The notes beneath the pieces were generated by a model. The model saw only the letters and a program-made list of their open reading frames with translations. It had not been told where the DNA came from and did not search any database. A DNA stretch of 44,058 bases, taken from Acidovorax delafieldii (lineage in GTDB: Bacteria; Pseudomonadota; Gammaproteobacteria; Burkholderiales; Burkholderiaceae_C). The stretch lies in contig DFQQ01000020.1 of assembly GCA_002377855.1 (NCBI GenBank), positions 1 through 44,058 on the forward strand. Reading direction: 5' to 3'. Position numbers and translations under genes: made by a program. Shown piece by piece: positions 6,473 to 14,772 of this stretch (positions are counted from its first letter, which is position 1; every line of letters begins with the position of its first letter).

Positions 6473-8887
6473 ATGAAAAGCAAAACATCGGGCCTGCAGC
6501 GCCCAGCCTTGAAGCGCGTTGTGGCAGCCGTCCTGACCGCGACATTGTCCATCCAGCCGTATATGGCGGCCCAGGCGGCCAATCACCCGCTCACCGCGGT
6601 GCGGGATGTCAACATCATTGACTACGTCGTGAACGTGGACTGGGATTACGACAACCCGCCCACCCAACAGGACAATCCTGCTCAAGTGCTGGACCGTGCC
6701 TACATCACCCAAGTCATTCGCACGCTGGCCCGCAGCAAATTCACCGCCACGGAAGGCCGCCACCGCTTGGGCAACGTGTTCATCTATAAGAATGGGCAGT
6801 TCGGCAACAACGTCGATATACGGATGATCAACAAGTCCGACCGTTCGGCCGCAAACATCTCTGGATGGGGAACGCGGGGGCAGACTTCATACAACTACCT
6901 GGCGTACAGCGGCGCGTTTGAAAGCATCGACGCCCTGGGCAAGGTGATCAACCACGAACTGGGCCACTACACCTATGGGCTGTACGACGAGTACGTCGAG
7001 GCGGGCGCCCCGCTCAAGCCCAACGATCCCGGAAGCCCTTCGGGCGAAGATACGCCGAAGAACACGGCTATGAACAACCACCTGGAGTTCGTTTCGCTTT
7101 CCACCCCCGCAGACTATGCCAACCCCGCCGAGCGCAAGACGGCCCACGCCCGCATGATGGCCACCCAGGCCGATGGCACGGGCGCAAGTGCCTGGGAAAT
7201 GCTGACGCGCCCGCCCGAACAGGACCCCGAAATCGCGCGCGGCCAGGGCCGCACGTTCTTTGAGGCGTTCCGCGGCATTGACGCCCGAACCCTGACGCTC
7301 ACACGCCCTACCGCGGGCTTTGATGCGGATCTGAAGCTGTTCTTCGCCCCTGCGCCGATGTTCCGCGATGTGATCGTGGTGGATCGCACCCTGCCCGCCA
7401 CTCGCCTGGCAGATCTCCTTCAGGCAGCCAAGACCTTGATCGGCCAAGCCGGAGCCGACACCCAGTTCGCCATCGTGGCATCGCCCGCCGTGGGCAACGA
7501 ACCCCTCGCCGCGTTCACGACCGCGGACGCCGCGGGCAAACAGGCACTGGTCGCCGCACTGGACGCCATCCAGACCGACGCCGCCGGCACCTTCAACGCC
7601 CTCACCGCCTTCAGCAAGGCCTACGAACTGATTGGCGCTGCCCGCCAGGCAGGTGATCCTGCCACACTGCACCTGCTCACTGGTTCGGAAACCCAAGTGC
7701 CCGCCGAAGCAGCGACCACTGCAAAGACAGCCCGCGTGTCCGTCAACCCCTTGGGTCTGACCGGCGCCACACCCGAAGCCCGCAGCCAGCGCGCCAAGAC
7801 GGCCGTGCTGCAATCCAAAGCTGGGTCGGCCATGAACCTGACCCAGTTGGCCCAACTCACGGGTGGCACCTACAACTCGGCTCGCAATGGTGCGGAAGCT
7901 GCCAAGGACGTCGCCCGTGCACTGAACGAAGTGCACGCCAATGCCGTGGCCTCCGTGCGGCTGGATGGCACAGACGCGCTTGCGGCCAATGGCAGCTTCG
8001 CCACCAAGTTCCGCATCGCCAGCGCTGCCATCGACGGCGCTGTGGAAATTGAAAGCTACTTCGACCCAGCCGATGCCAAAAAACTCACCTTCAGCCTGAC
8101 CGCCCCCGATGGACGGGTGGTCAGCCCGGCCAATGCACCTGCGGGCATCGAAATGGAAATGGATGCTGCAGAAGGTGTTTTCCTGATCACCATCGGTACC
8201 GAAGTGCCAGGCCGCAGCGGTGTATGGACGCTGCAGGCCACCTCCAACGCTGCCATGGTCGATGGCTTGGGCGTGGACGTGAGCAGCGCGTCGCGCATGG
8301 CCCTGCATGGCGAGGTGACCGGCGGAACGCTGGCTGCGGTTGGTGCGCCCCCCGCACTGCGCGCCACATTGGCAGCGGACAAGCGAGTCAAGGGCGCGTC
8401 AGTGCGGGCCACCGTGTACAACGAGGATGGCAAGGCCGTGCTGGAAAACCTGGTGATGCGGGACGACGGTGTGGCTCCCGACCTGCGCGCGGGTGACGGC
8501 GAATATGCGGTTTCGCTCAAAGACAAACTCAAGCCCGGCGAGTACTACGCCATTGTGGAGGCGGCCAACGACGGATCGGCCGTGGTGGCCAGCTTGGGTG
8601 CCTTGGTAAAGGGAGCCCGCACCGAAGAGACTCGGGTAGAAGCATTCCAGCGCGAGGCTGAGATCAGCTTCACGCTCGAAGCCTCGGCAGCGGGCGTTCT
8701 CGGTGCCGATGCCACGCCAACCCCACCGCCCGCGCCAGCCCCCACCCCGGGCAATGGCGACAGTGATGGCGGCGGCGGCTGCACCGTCAACCCCGACGGA
8801 CGGGATGCATCGCTGCTGGTGCTGCTGGCACTGGGCCTTGCTGGTGCCGCCCTGCGCCGCCGCCTGCGCAAGGCCGAGCAGATCTGA
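6473..8887 (+). CDS. Secreted CLCA-like metalloprotease with VWA-like domain and JDVT-CTERM-type tail
   Basis: 804 residues. A signal peptide ends about AQA-A (residues 34-36). The N-terminal domain carries HELGHYTYGLYDEY (161-174), which is the HExxHxxxGxxDE zinc-protease signature of calcium-activated chloride channel regulator (CLCA) proteins. A VWA-like segment begins about residue 300 (FRDVIVVDRTLPATR), but its metal site DxSxS is degenerate. Beta-rich domains follow, including MRDDGVAPDLRAGDGEYAV, a motif common in CLCA and 'choice-of-anchor' proteins. A Pro/Thr linker and poly-Gly lead to GGCTVNPDGRDASLL at 768-782, then a hydrophobic stretch (781-794) and RRRLRK. This tripartite tail has the form of the JDVT-CTERM sorting signal. 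The next gene, 6 nt downstream, encodes the matching intramembrane protease. Substrate and physiological role are unknown. Domain calls are confident; the JDVT-CTERM name is from memory of the family. Confidence 0.8.
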   Translation: MKSKTSGLQRPALKRVVAAVLTATLSIQPYMAAQAANHPLTAVRDVNIIDYVVNVDWDYDNPPTQQDNPAQVLDRAYITQVIRTLARSKFTATEGRHRLGNVFIYKNGQFGNNVDIRMINKSDRSAANISGWGTRGQTSYNYLAYSGAFESIDALGKVINHELGHYTYGLYDEYVEAGAPLKPNDPGSPSGEDTPKNTAMNNHLEFVSLSTPADYANPAERKTAHARMMATQADGTGASAWEMLTRPPEQDPEIARGQGRTFFEAFRGIDARTLTLTRPTAGFDADLKLFFAPAPMFRDVIVVDRTLPATRLADLLQAAKTLIGQAGADTQFAIVASPAVGNEPLAAFTTADAAGKQALVAALDAIQTDAAGTFNALTAFSKAYELIGAARQAGDPATLHLLTGSETQVPAEAATTAKTARVSVNPLGLTGATPEARSQRAKTAVLQSKAGSAMNLTQLAQLTGGTYNSARNGAEAAKDVARALNEVHANAVASVRLDGTDALAANGSFATKFRIASAAIDGAVEIESYFDPADAKKLTFSLTAPDGRVVSPANAPAGIEMEMDAAEGVFLITIGTEVPGRSGVWTLQATSNAAMVDGLGVDVSSASRMALHGEVTGGTLAAVGAPPALRATLAADKRVKGASVRATVYNEDGKAVLENLVMRDDGVAPDLRAGDGEYAVSLKDKLKPGEYYAIVEAANDGSAVVASLGALVKGARTEETRVEAFQREAEISFTLEASAAGVLGADATPTPPPAPAPTPGNGDSDGGGGCTVNPDGRDASLLVLLALGLAGAALRRRLRKAEQI

Positions 8888-8893
8888 CGCCAC

Positions 8894-9409
8894 ATGAACT
8901 CCAGTGTCGCTGCGCAGCGCAAGGCGTACGCCCAAAATCCAGAGCAGCTGCCTCGCAATACCCGCCTGCTGGCAGCGTTATGGGTGGTTGCCGCTGCAAC
9001 AGCTTGGGCTGCGCAGCACTGGTTGGCGTTTCGGCTGCAGCCGGCCGGCATCCCCACGTGGCTGTGGGTGCTGCTCGGCGCACCCCTTCTGGAAGAGTGG
9101 GTGTTCCGCCGGTGGGTCCAAAGCAGTGTGCACGGGGCTTTGCAGGCGGACTGGCCTGCTCTGCACGGCAAGTACAGGCTACATATTGCGGCTGTACAGC
9201 GCTGGGCGGCACAGTATGGTGCGGCAGCACTAGCAACAACGGCTTTTGCTGCGGCCCATGCACCGGCCCATGGCTGGCGTTGCGTGTGGTGGCTATTGCC
9301 GGGGTGGGCGCTTGCCGAGGTCTGGCGCCGCAGCGGCAGCTTGCTTGCCTGCGTCGTCACCCACGCCTGGTTCAATCTGTGTCTGGCGCTTTCGTCACGC
9401 TGGGCGTGA
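8894..9409 (+). CDS. CPBP-family glutamic intramembrane protease, probable JDVT-CTERM processor
   Basis: 171 residues with several hydrophobic helices (about 25-45, 53-66, 108-120, 129-142, 148-165). The three CAAX/CPBP motifs are present: EEWVFRR (E67, E68, R72), FAAAH (F118-H122) and HAWFN (H157-N161). These are the catalytic elements of Rce1-like glutamic proteases. It starts 6 nt after the CLCA-like protease, so the two are almost certainly cotranscribed. By analogy with exosortase/PEP-CTERM and rhombosortase/GlyGly-CTERM pairs, it would cleave the tail of the upstream protein in the membrane. This pairing fits the JDVT-CTERM system described in protein-family collections. Family call is strong; the substrate is inferred from adjacency and tail. 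Confidence 0.8.
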   Translation: MNSSVAAQRKAYAQNPEQLPRNTRLLAALWVVAAATAWAAQHWLAFRLQPAGIPTWLWVLLGAPLLEEWVFRRWVQSSVHGALQADWPALHGKYRLHIAAVQRWAAQYGAAALATTAFAAAHAPAHGWRCVWWLLPGWALAEVWRRSGSLLACVVTHAWFNLCLALSSRWA

Positions 9410-9470
9410 CAAAACTTCAAGCTGCCCCCACCCCCACGGGGAGGTTGAGGAGCGTTACAGTGCGCGGGTG

Positions 9471-10964
9471 ATGACCGAAACACCTCCACCCTCCCCCGCT
9501 GAACGCCAGGCGTTGCAACACCGCGTGGTTCAGGCCCTGTTGGCCCTGGTGCCTGCCCACGCGCTGCTTTGGCACAGCGAAGACACCACGCCTTACGAAT
9601 GCGACGGCCTCACCGCCTACCGCCAGCGCCCGCTGGTGGTGTGCCTGCCCGAAACCTACGACGAAGTGGCGGCCGTGCTCAAGGCGTGCCACCGTCTGCA
9701 GGTGCCCGTGGTGGCACGCGGTGCGGGCACGGGCTTGTCGGGCGGCGCCATGCCCCACGCCATGGGCGTGACGCTGTCGCTGGCCAAGTTCAACCGCATC
9801 CTGGATGTGAACCCCGACAGCCGCACGGCCGTGGTGCAGTGCGGGGTGCGCAACCTCGCCATCAGCGAGGCGGCGGCGCCGTACAACCTGTACTACGCCC
9901 CCGACCCCAGCAGCCAGATCGCCTGCACCATCGGCGGCAATGTGGCCGAAAACTCCGGAGGCGTGCACTGCCTCAAGTACGGGCTGACGGTGCACAACGT
10001 GCTCAAGGTGAAGGGCTTCACGGTGGAAGGCGAGCCTGTGGAATTTGGCAGCGAGGCGCTGGACACCCCCGGCTACGACCTGCTGGCCGCCGTGATCGGC
10101 AGCGAGGGCATGCTGGCCGTGACCACCGAAGTCACCGTCAAGCTCGTGCCCAAGCCCCAGCTGGCGCGCTGCATCATGGCCAGCTTTGACGATGTGCGCA
10201 AAGCGGGCGACGCGGTGGCCGCTGTAATCGCAGCGGGCATCATCCCCGCCGGGCTCGAGATGATGGACAAGCCCATGACCGCCGCCGTGGAAGACTTTGT
10301 GCACGCAGGCTACGACCTGAGTGCCGAAGCCATCCTGCTGTGCGAAAGCGACGGCACGCCCGAAGAGGTGGAAGAAGAAATTGGCCGCATGAGCGAGGTG
10401 CTGCGCGCGGCTGGCGCCACAGCCATCAGCGTGAGCCAGGACGAGGCTGAACGCCTGCGCTTTTGGAGCGGCCGCAAGAACGCCTTCCCCGCCAGCGGCC
10501 GCATCAGCCCCGACTACATGTGCATGGACTCGACCATCCCGCGCAAGCGCCTGGCAGACATCCTGCTGGCCATTGCCGAGATGGAAAAAAAATACCAGCT
10601 GCGCTGCGCCAACGTTTTCCACGCGGGCGACGGCAACCTGCACCCGCTGATCCTGTTCGATGCAAACGATGCCGACCAGTTGCGCCGCTGCGAGCTGTTT
10701 GGCGCCGACATTCTGGAAACCAGCGTGGCCATGGGCGGCACCGTGACAGGCGAGCACGGTGTGGGCGTGGAAAAGCTCAGCAGCATGTGCGTGCAGTTCA
10801 CCACCGAGGAAAACGCGCAGATGTTCGGGCTCAAGCACGCGTTTGACCCGGCCGGCCTGCTCAACCCCGGCAAGGTGATTCCCACCCTGAACCGGTGCGC
10901 CGAATACGGAAAGATGCTGGTGCGCGGCGGACAGATCAAACACCCAGACCTGCCCCGGTTCTGA
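9471..10964 (+). CDS. glcD: FAD-binding glycolate/D-lactate oxidase subunit, GlcD-like
   Basis: A 497-residue flavoprotein of the FAD-binding-4 / FAD-oxidase-C family, close to E. coli GlcD in length. The FAD-binding half contains VVARGAGTGLSGGAMP and TIGGNVAENSGG. The C-terminal half contains NVFHAGDGNLHPLILFD and GGTVTGEHGVGVEK, typical of GlcD/Dld-2 proteins. It would oxidise glycolate or another 2-hydroxyacid. GlcE and GlcF, needed for the three-subunit glycolate oxidase, are not in the window, so a D-lactate or other 2-hydroxyacid dehydrogenase role is possible. The ATG at 9471 is chosen because translation from the upstream in-frame start would overlap the intramembrane protease gene. 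Confidence 0.85.
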   Translation: MTETPPPSPAERQALQHRVVQALLALVPAHALLWHSEDTTPYECDGLTAYRQRPLVVCLPETYDEVAAVLKACHRLQVPVVARGAGTGLSGGAMPHAMGVTLSLAKFNRILDVNPDSRTAVVQCGVRNLAISEAAAPYNLYYAPDPSSQIACTIGGNVAENSGGVHCLKYGLTVHNVLKVKGFTVEGEPVEFGSEALDTPGYDLLAAVIGSEGMLAVTTEVTVKLVPKPQLARCIMASFDDVRKAGDAVAAVIAAGIIPAGLEMMDKPMTAAVEDFVHAGYDLSAEAILLCESDGTPEEVEEEIGRMSEVLRAAGATAISVSQDEAERLRFWSGRKNAFPASGRISPDYMCMDSTIPRKRLADILLAIAEMEKKYQLRCANVFHAGDGNLHPLILFDANDADQLRRCELFGADILETSVAMGGTVTGEHGVGVEKLSSMCVQFTTEENAQMFGLKHAFDPAGLLNPGKVIPTLNRCAEYGKMLVRGGQIKHPDLPRF

Positions 10965-10975
10965 CGCTCACCCCT

Positions 10976-11338
10976 ATGCGACCTCTGCAAGGTCTGGCGT
11001 TTTTGCTGCTCATGCAATCAGCAGGCGAGGCCTTGTCTCACTTCCTGAAATTGCCCGTGCCAGGCCCGGTGGTGGGGATGGTGCTTTTGCTGCTGGCGTT
11101 GCGGTGGCCTCCCGTGCAGGCGGCCGTTGCACCGGCGGCCAGCTTTTTGCTGAGCCACCTGTCGCTGCTATTCGTGCCCGTGGGCGTGGGCGTGATGACG
11201 CATCTGGCCCTGCTGAGTGCGTACGGCCTGCAGCTGGTGGTAGTGATCGTGGTGTCCACCTGGGTGGGCATGGCCGTCACGGCAGGGGTGCTGCGCCTAT
11301 GGCAGCCCAAGGCGATTGACCATGCAGAACTTCGTTGA
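10976..11338 (+). CDS. lrgA: LrgA/CidA-family membrane protein
   Basis: A 120-residue hydrophobic protein with about four membrane segments. The family hallmark LPVPGPVVGMVLLLLAL (about 23-40) and FVPVGVGVM (about 66-75) are present. LrgA/CidA proteins are holin-like and act with LrgB/CidB in murein hydrolase control or in pyruvate/glycolate transport. The neighbouring glcD-like gene 11 nt upstream would fit a glycolate or pyruvate transport role, which is inference. The reading frame overlaps the start of lrgB by 17 nt, indicating translational coupling. Confidence 0.87.
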   Translation: MRPLQGLAFLLLMQSAGEALSHFLKLPVPGPVVGMVLLLLALRWPPVQAAVAPAASFLLSHLSLLFVPVGVGVMTHLALLSAYGLQLVVVIVVSTWVGMAVTAGVLRLWQPKAIDHAELR

Positions 11339-12053
11339 ACTCTGGGTCTACCTGTCGTCAGCCCCTCTGTTCGGGTTGACGGCGACGCTGGCTGTGTATG
11401 TGCTGGCACAGGCGGTGGCAGTGCGCGCCGGGCATGCCCCATGGGCCAACCCGGTGATGCTCTCGGTGGCGGTGCTGGCGGGGGTGTTGCTGGCCACCGG
11501 CACGGCGTACCCCACCTACTTTGCGGGCGCGCAGTTCATCCACTTCTTGCTGGGCCCCGCCGTCGTGGCCTTGGGCTGGCCGCTTTGGCAGCGCCGGGCC
11601 GCCCTGCGCGCGCGCTGGGGGCGGCTGCTGCTGGCCTCGCTGGCAGGGGGTTCCGCAGCGGCTGCCAGCGCCGTGGGGCTGGGCTGGGCGCTGGGCCTGC
11701 CGGAGGACGTGCTGATGTCCTTGGCCCCGAAATCCGTCACGGCCCCGGTGGCGATGGGTGTGGCCGCGCAGATTGGCGGCGTGCCCGCGCTGGCGGCGGT
11801 ATTCGCTGCGCTGACCGGCATGGTGGGCGCCTTGTCGGCCCGCTGGCTGTTTGGGCTGATGCGCCTGCCCACCGATGCTGAGGGCATGGCCCTGCGTGGC
11901 TTCGCGCTGGGCACGGCATCCCACGGCATTGGCGCCGCCCACGCCATGCAAGTGAATGCCGATGCCGGAGCCTATGCCGGGCTGGCGCTGGGCCTGCAGG
12001 TGGTGCTGGCGGCTGTGTTGATGCCGTTGGCGTTTCGGCTTTTTAATGCATAA
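11322..12053 (+). CDS. lrgB: LrgB/CidB-family membrane protein
   Basis: A 243-residue membrane protein with about six to seven hydrophobic helices. The family signatures SLAPKSVTAPVAMGVAAQIGG and GTASHGIGAAHAM are present. It partners LrgA; plant and bacterial LrgAB homologues export glycolate/glycerate or pyruvate, and others modulate autolysis. The ATG at 11322 is preferred to an in-frame TTG at 11316. Its TAA stop is followed at once by copy 2 of the dispersed repeat, whose hairpin probably ends the transcript. Confidence 0.88.
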   Translation: MQNFVELWVYLSSAPLFGLTATLAVYVLAQAVAVRAGHAPWANPVMLSVAVLAGVLLATGTAYPTYFAGAQFIHFLLGPAVVALGWPLWQRRAALRARWGRLLLASLAGGSAAAASAVGLGWALGLPEDVLMSLAPKSVTAPVAMGVAAQIGGVPALAAVFAALTGMVGALSARWLFGLMRLPTDAEGMALRGFALGTASHGIGAAHAMQVNADAGAYAGLALGLQVVLAAVLMPLAFRLFNA

Positions 12054-12110
12054 AATTTGGCTCTAGCGCTTATCCGGCAAGCGCTAGTAGCTATATTTTT
12101 AATAGCAAAA
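12054..12110 (+). repeat. Dispersed palindromic repeat, copy 2; probable bidirectional terminator
   Basis: The best-formed copy in the window. CTAGCGCTT (12063-12071) and AAGCGCTAG (12079-12087) are perfect 9-bp arms around a 7-nt loop. A second hairpin, GCTAT-ATTTTTA-ATAGC, follows at 12090-12106. It lies between the convergent lrgB and DUF445 genes and could serve both as a terminator. Overall pattern: AAATTTGGCTCTAGCGCTT, loop, AAGCGCTAGTAGCTAT, then an AT-rich palindrome. Confidence 0.75.
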
Positions 12111-12133
12111 TTAAACCCCCTCGCGCCAGCCAC

Positions 12134-13456
12134 TCAGCCACCGGCCACGGCCCGCGCAATCTCGCGGGCGTGAGACAGCGCGAACAGCACCAAGCCAATC
12201 AGCCCCCCCACCACGGTGCCGTTGATGCGGATGTACTGTAGATCCTTGCCGATGTTCAGCTCGATCAGGGCAGACATCTGCTCGGCATCCCAGCGCTGCA
12301 CCGTGTCCTGGATGTGCTGCGCCACGAACTGCGACACATCGGGCGCCAAGCCTTCCACCCAGCCTTCCAGCCGCGTGTTGAAGGATTGGCGCAGCGCCGG
12401 GTCTGCCGCCAGCGATTCACCCAGCCACACACCCAGCTTGACCACCTGCCGCGCCAGCATGGAATCGGCGTCGGCCAGATCGCGCTGCAATGCGGCGCGC
12501 AGGTCCACCCACAGCGTCTTCGCATACTCGCCCACGGTCGGATCGGTCTGCAGGTAGGTGCGGATTTCCTCGCCTTTGCGCAGCCACTCGGGGTCGCGGC
12601 GCAGGCGTTCGACAAAGCGCTGCAGCGCGCCGTCAAACTGGGCCCGCAGCGTGTGCTGGGGGTTGGCGGCGACCTCGGACATCAGGGTCTCCAGCGCCCG
12701 GGCCAGCATGGCAGAGCCTTTGTCGCCCAGCCAGTCGGTGGGCAGCAGCTTTTCGGTGCGGGGGTGGTCCTTTTTCAGCCAGGCCACGATGGTCTGCGCC
12801 ACCCATTCACGCGTTTGGGGGTTCTGCAGCCACTCGACGAGCTTGTGCAGCACTTCCTCCAGCAGCGCCTGGTGGCGCCCGTTGTGCGTGAGGGTGCCCA
12901 GCACCGCCGCCAGCGCACGCGACAGATCAAGCTGCCCAATGAGGGTGCGCACCGCCTTTTGCACAAACCGCTCCACCTGCGCGTCCTGCACCGTCTCCAG
13001 CGCGGCAGACGCCAGGCGCACCGCCTGCTGGCCCAGCAACGTTGCGTTCCCGGGGGCCAACAACCACTGCGATAGGCGCTCGGCCGGGTCGTGCTTGCGA
13101 ATCAACGCCACCAGCGAGGGCACGTCGAGGAACTTGTCGCGCACAAAGGTGCCCAGGTTGCGCCCAATGCGCTCCTGGTTGCGGGCAATCACCGCCGTGT
13201 GCGGGATGGGCAGACCCAGCGGCCGGCGAAACAAGGCCACCACGGCAAACCAATCGGCCAGCGCCCCCACCATCGCAGCCTCAGCCATGGCCTTGATGCA
13301 GTTGAGCAGCAGGCCGCGTTCGACCAGGCTGGTAGCTGCAAACACGGCTGTGACCACCAGCAGCAGCGCCAGCGCTTGGCGTTTGGCCCGGCGCAGTGCC
13401 ACATGGGCCGGCGTCTGTGCCGCCCCGGCAGTGTGTTGAACGTCGCTATCTGGCAT
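12134..13456 (-). CDS. DUF445 family membrane protein (YjiN-like)
   Basis: 440 residues. A membrane segment at about 28-48 (ALALLLVVTAVFAATSLVE) is followed by the DUF445 opening AMAEAAMVGALADWFAVVALFRRPLGLPIPHTAVI. A long helical, mostly soluble middle follows, and a C-terminal membrane segment lies at about 412-430 (GTVVGGLIGLVLFALSH). This matches YjiN of E. coli in size and layout. Its biochemical role is not known. It sits 36 nt downstream of the aminotransferase gene on the same strand, so both may share a transcript. It converges on lrgB across repeat copy 2. Confidence 0.83.
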   Translation of the reverse strand: MPDSDVQHTAGAAQTPAHVALRRAKRQALALLLVVTAVFAATSLVERGLLLNCIKAMAEAAMVGALADWFAVVALFRRPLGLPIPHTAVIARNQERIGRNLGTFVRDKFLDVPSLVALIRKHDPAERLSQWLLAPGNATLLGQQAVRLASAALETVQDAQVERFVQKAVRTLIGQLDLSRALAAVLGTLTHNGRHQALLEEVLHKLVEWLQNPQTREWVAQTIVAWLKKDHPRTEKLLPTDWLGDKGSAMLARALETLMSEVAANPQHTLRAQFDGALQRFVERLRRDPEWLRKGEEIRTYLQTDPTVGEYAKTLWVDLRAALQRDLADADSMLARQVVKLGVWLGESLAADPALRQSFNTRLEGWVEGLAPDVSQFVAQHIQDTVQRWDAEQMSALIELNIGKDLQYIRINGTVVGGLIGLVLFALSHAREIARAVAGG

Positions 13457-13492
13457 GCGGATGCTGCAATCCCGCCAAGACCGTCCCAGGCA

Positions 13493-14629
13493 TCAAGCGG
13501 CTGCGACCTTGTCGAGTGCAGCGCTCAGGTGCCCCACGGTGCGGTCCACGTTGTGCCATTTCTCAAGGCCAAACAAGCCGATGCGGAAGGTCTTGAAATC
13601 CGGCCCCTCGTCGCACTGCAGGGGCACGCCAGACGCCGTCTGGAGCCCCGCTTCGAGAAACTTCTTGCCGCTCTGGATGGCGGGGTCACTGGTGTAGCTC
13701 ACGACCACGCCGGGCGCCTTGAAGCCGTCTGCCGCCACGCTGGGAAAGCCGCGCGACTCCAGCAGGGCGCGCACCTTGGAGCCCAGGTCGATCTGCTCTT
13801 GCCGCACTTTTTCAAAGCCGTAGGCCCGCGTTTCCGCCATCACATCGCGCAGGCGAACCAGCGCGTCGGTGGGCATGGTGGTGTGGTACGCGTGCTGGCC
13901 TTTCTCGTAGCCCTCGGCAATCTGCATCCACTTTTTCAGATCGCACGCGAAGCTGGAGCTTTGTGTACCTTCAATGGCTTGCCGTGCGCGTTCGCTCAGC
14001 ATCACCATGGCGCAGCAGGGACTGCTGCTCCAGCCCTTTTGCGGGGCAGAGATCAAAACGTCCACCCCCATGGCCTGCATGTCCACCCACATCGCGCCCG
14101 AGGCAATGCAGTCCAGCACGAACAGCGCACCTACTTCATGCGCGGCAGCACTCACGGTGCGGATGTAGTCGTCGCTCAGGATGATGCCGCTGGAGGTTTC
14201 CACATGCGGCGCGAACACTACCTTGGGCTTTTCTGCGCGGATGGTGGCGGCCACCTCCTCGGCCGGGCAGGGAGCCCAGGGGGCCTGCGCGCCCTCGCCC
14301 AGGCGACGCGCCTTGCAGACCACGGCGCCACCGCCCAGGCCGGTGTCGGCATCAAAAATCTGGCTCCAGCGGAAGCTGAACCAGCCATTGCGCACGATGA
14401 GCACCTTTTCCTTGTTGGCAAACTGGCGCGCCACGGCCTCCATGCCAAAAGTGCCGCTGCCAGGCACCAGCACGGCGGTGTGGGCGTGGTAGACCTCTTT
14501 GAGCATGGCCAGAATGTCCTGCATCACGCCCGTGAAGCGCTTGGACATGTGGTTGAGCGCGCGGTCGGTGTAGACCACCGAGAATTCAAGCAGGCCATCG
14601 GGATCGACATCGGGCAGCAGTCCGGGCAT
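13493..14629 (-). CDS. Class V aminotransferase (alanine-/serine-glyoxylate type)
   Basis: A 378-residue PLP enzyme of fold type I. The PLP lysine is in VLISAPQKGWSSSP, and the cofactor aspartate in LFVLDCIASGAMWVD. VLVPGSGTFGMEAVARQF is the phosphate-binding region. Length and motifs match the alanine-glyoxylate / serine-pyruvate aminotransferases. It would transaminate glyoxylate or pyruvate with Ala or Ser as donor; the exact pair cannot be told from sequence. GGAGAGG precedes the ATG at a good distance. With threonine aldolase and the glcD-like gene nearby, a glycine/glyoxylate theme is possible. Confidence 0.85.
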   Translation of the reverse strand: MPGLLPDVDPDGLLEFSVVYTDRALNHMSKRFTGVMQDILAMLKEVYHAHTAVLVPGSGTFGMEAVARQFANKEKVLIVRNGWFSFRWSQIFDADTGLGGGAVVCKARRLGEGAQAPWAPCPAEEVAATIRAEKPKVVFAPHVETSSGIILSDDYIRTVSAAAHEVGALFVLDCIASGAMWVDMQAMGVDVLISAPQKGWSSSPCCAMVMLSERARQAIEGTQSSSFACDLKKWMQIAEGYEKGQHAYHTTMPTDALVRLRDVMAETRAYGFEKVRQEQIDLGSKVRALLESRGFPSVAADGFKAPGVVVSYTSDPAIQSGKKFLEAGLQTASGVPLQCDEGPDFKTFRIGLFGLEKWHNVDRTVGHLSAALDKVAAA

Positions 14630-14772
14630 GTAAACCTCTCCATCAACAGGAACGCCACCCCGGCACGGGGCGGGCTAGACGGATCAGCTTAGCACGCAGT
14701 CAATGCAAAAGACCTGCGCCAGCCCTGATGTACGCAGGGCGTTACGATGCCCTTTTTATCCGCAGGACCGCC

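Noticed and set aside
9246..9470. Upstream extension of the glcD-like gene
   Set aside because: It overlaps the intramembrane protease gene out of frame, and the family begins at the ATG at 9471.
13091..14692. Long plus-strand frame over the DUF445 and aminotransferase genes
   Set aside because: No domain; the opposite strand carries two clear genes with correct starts and a ribosome site.
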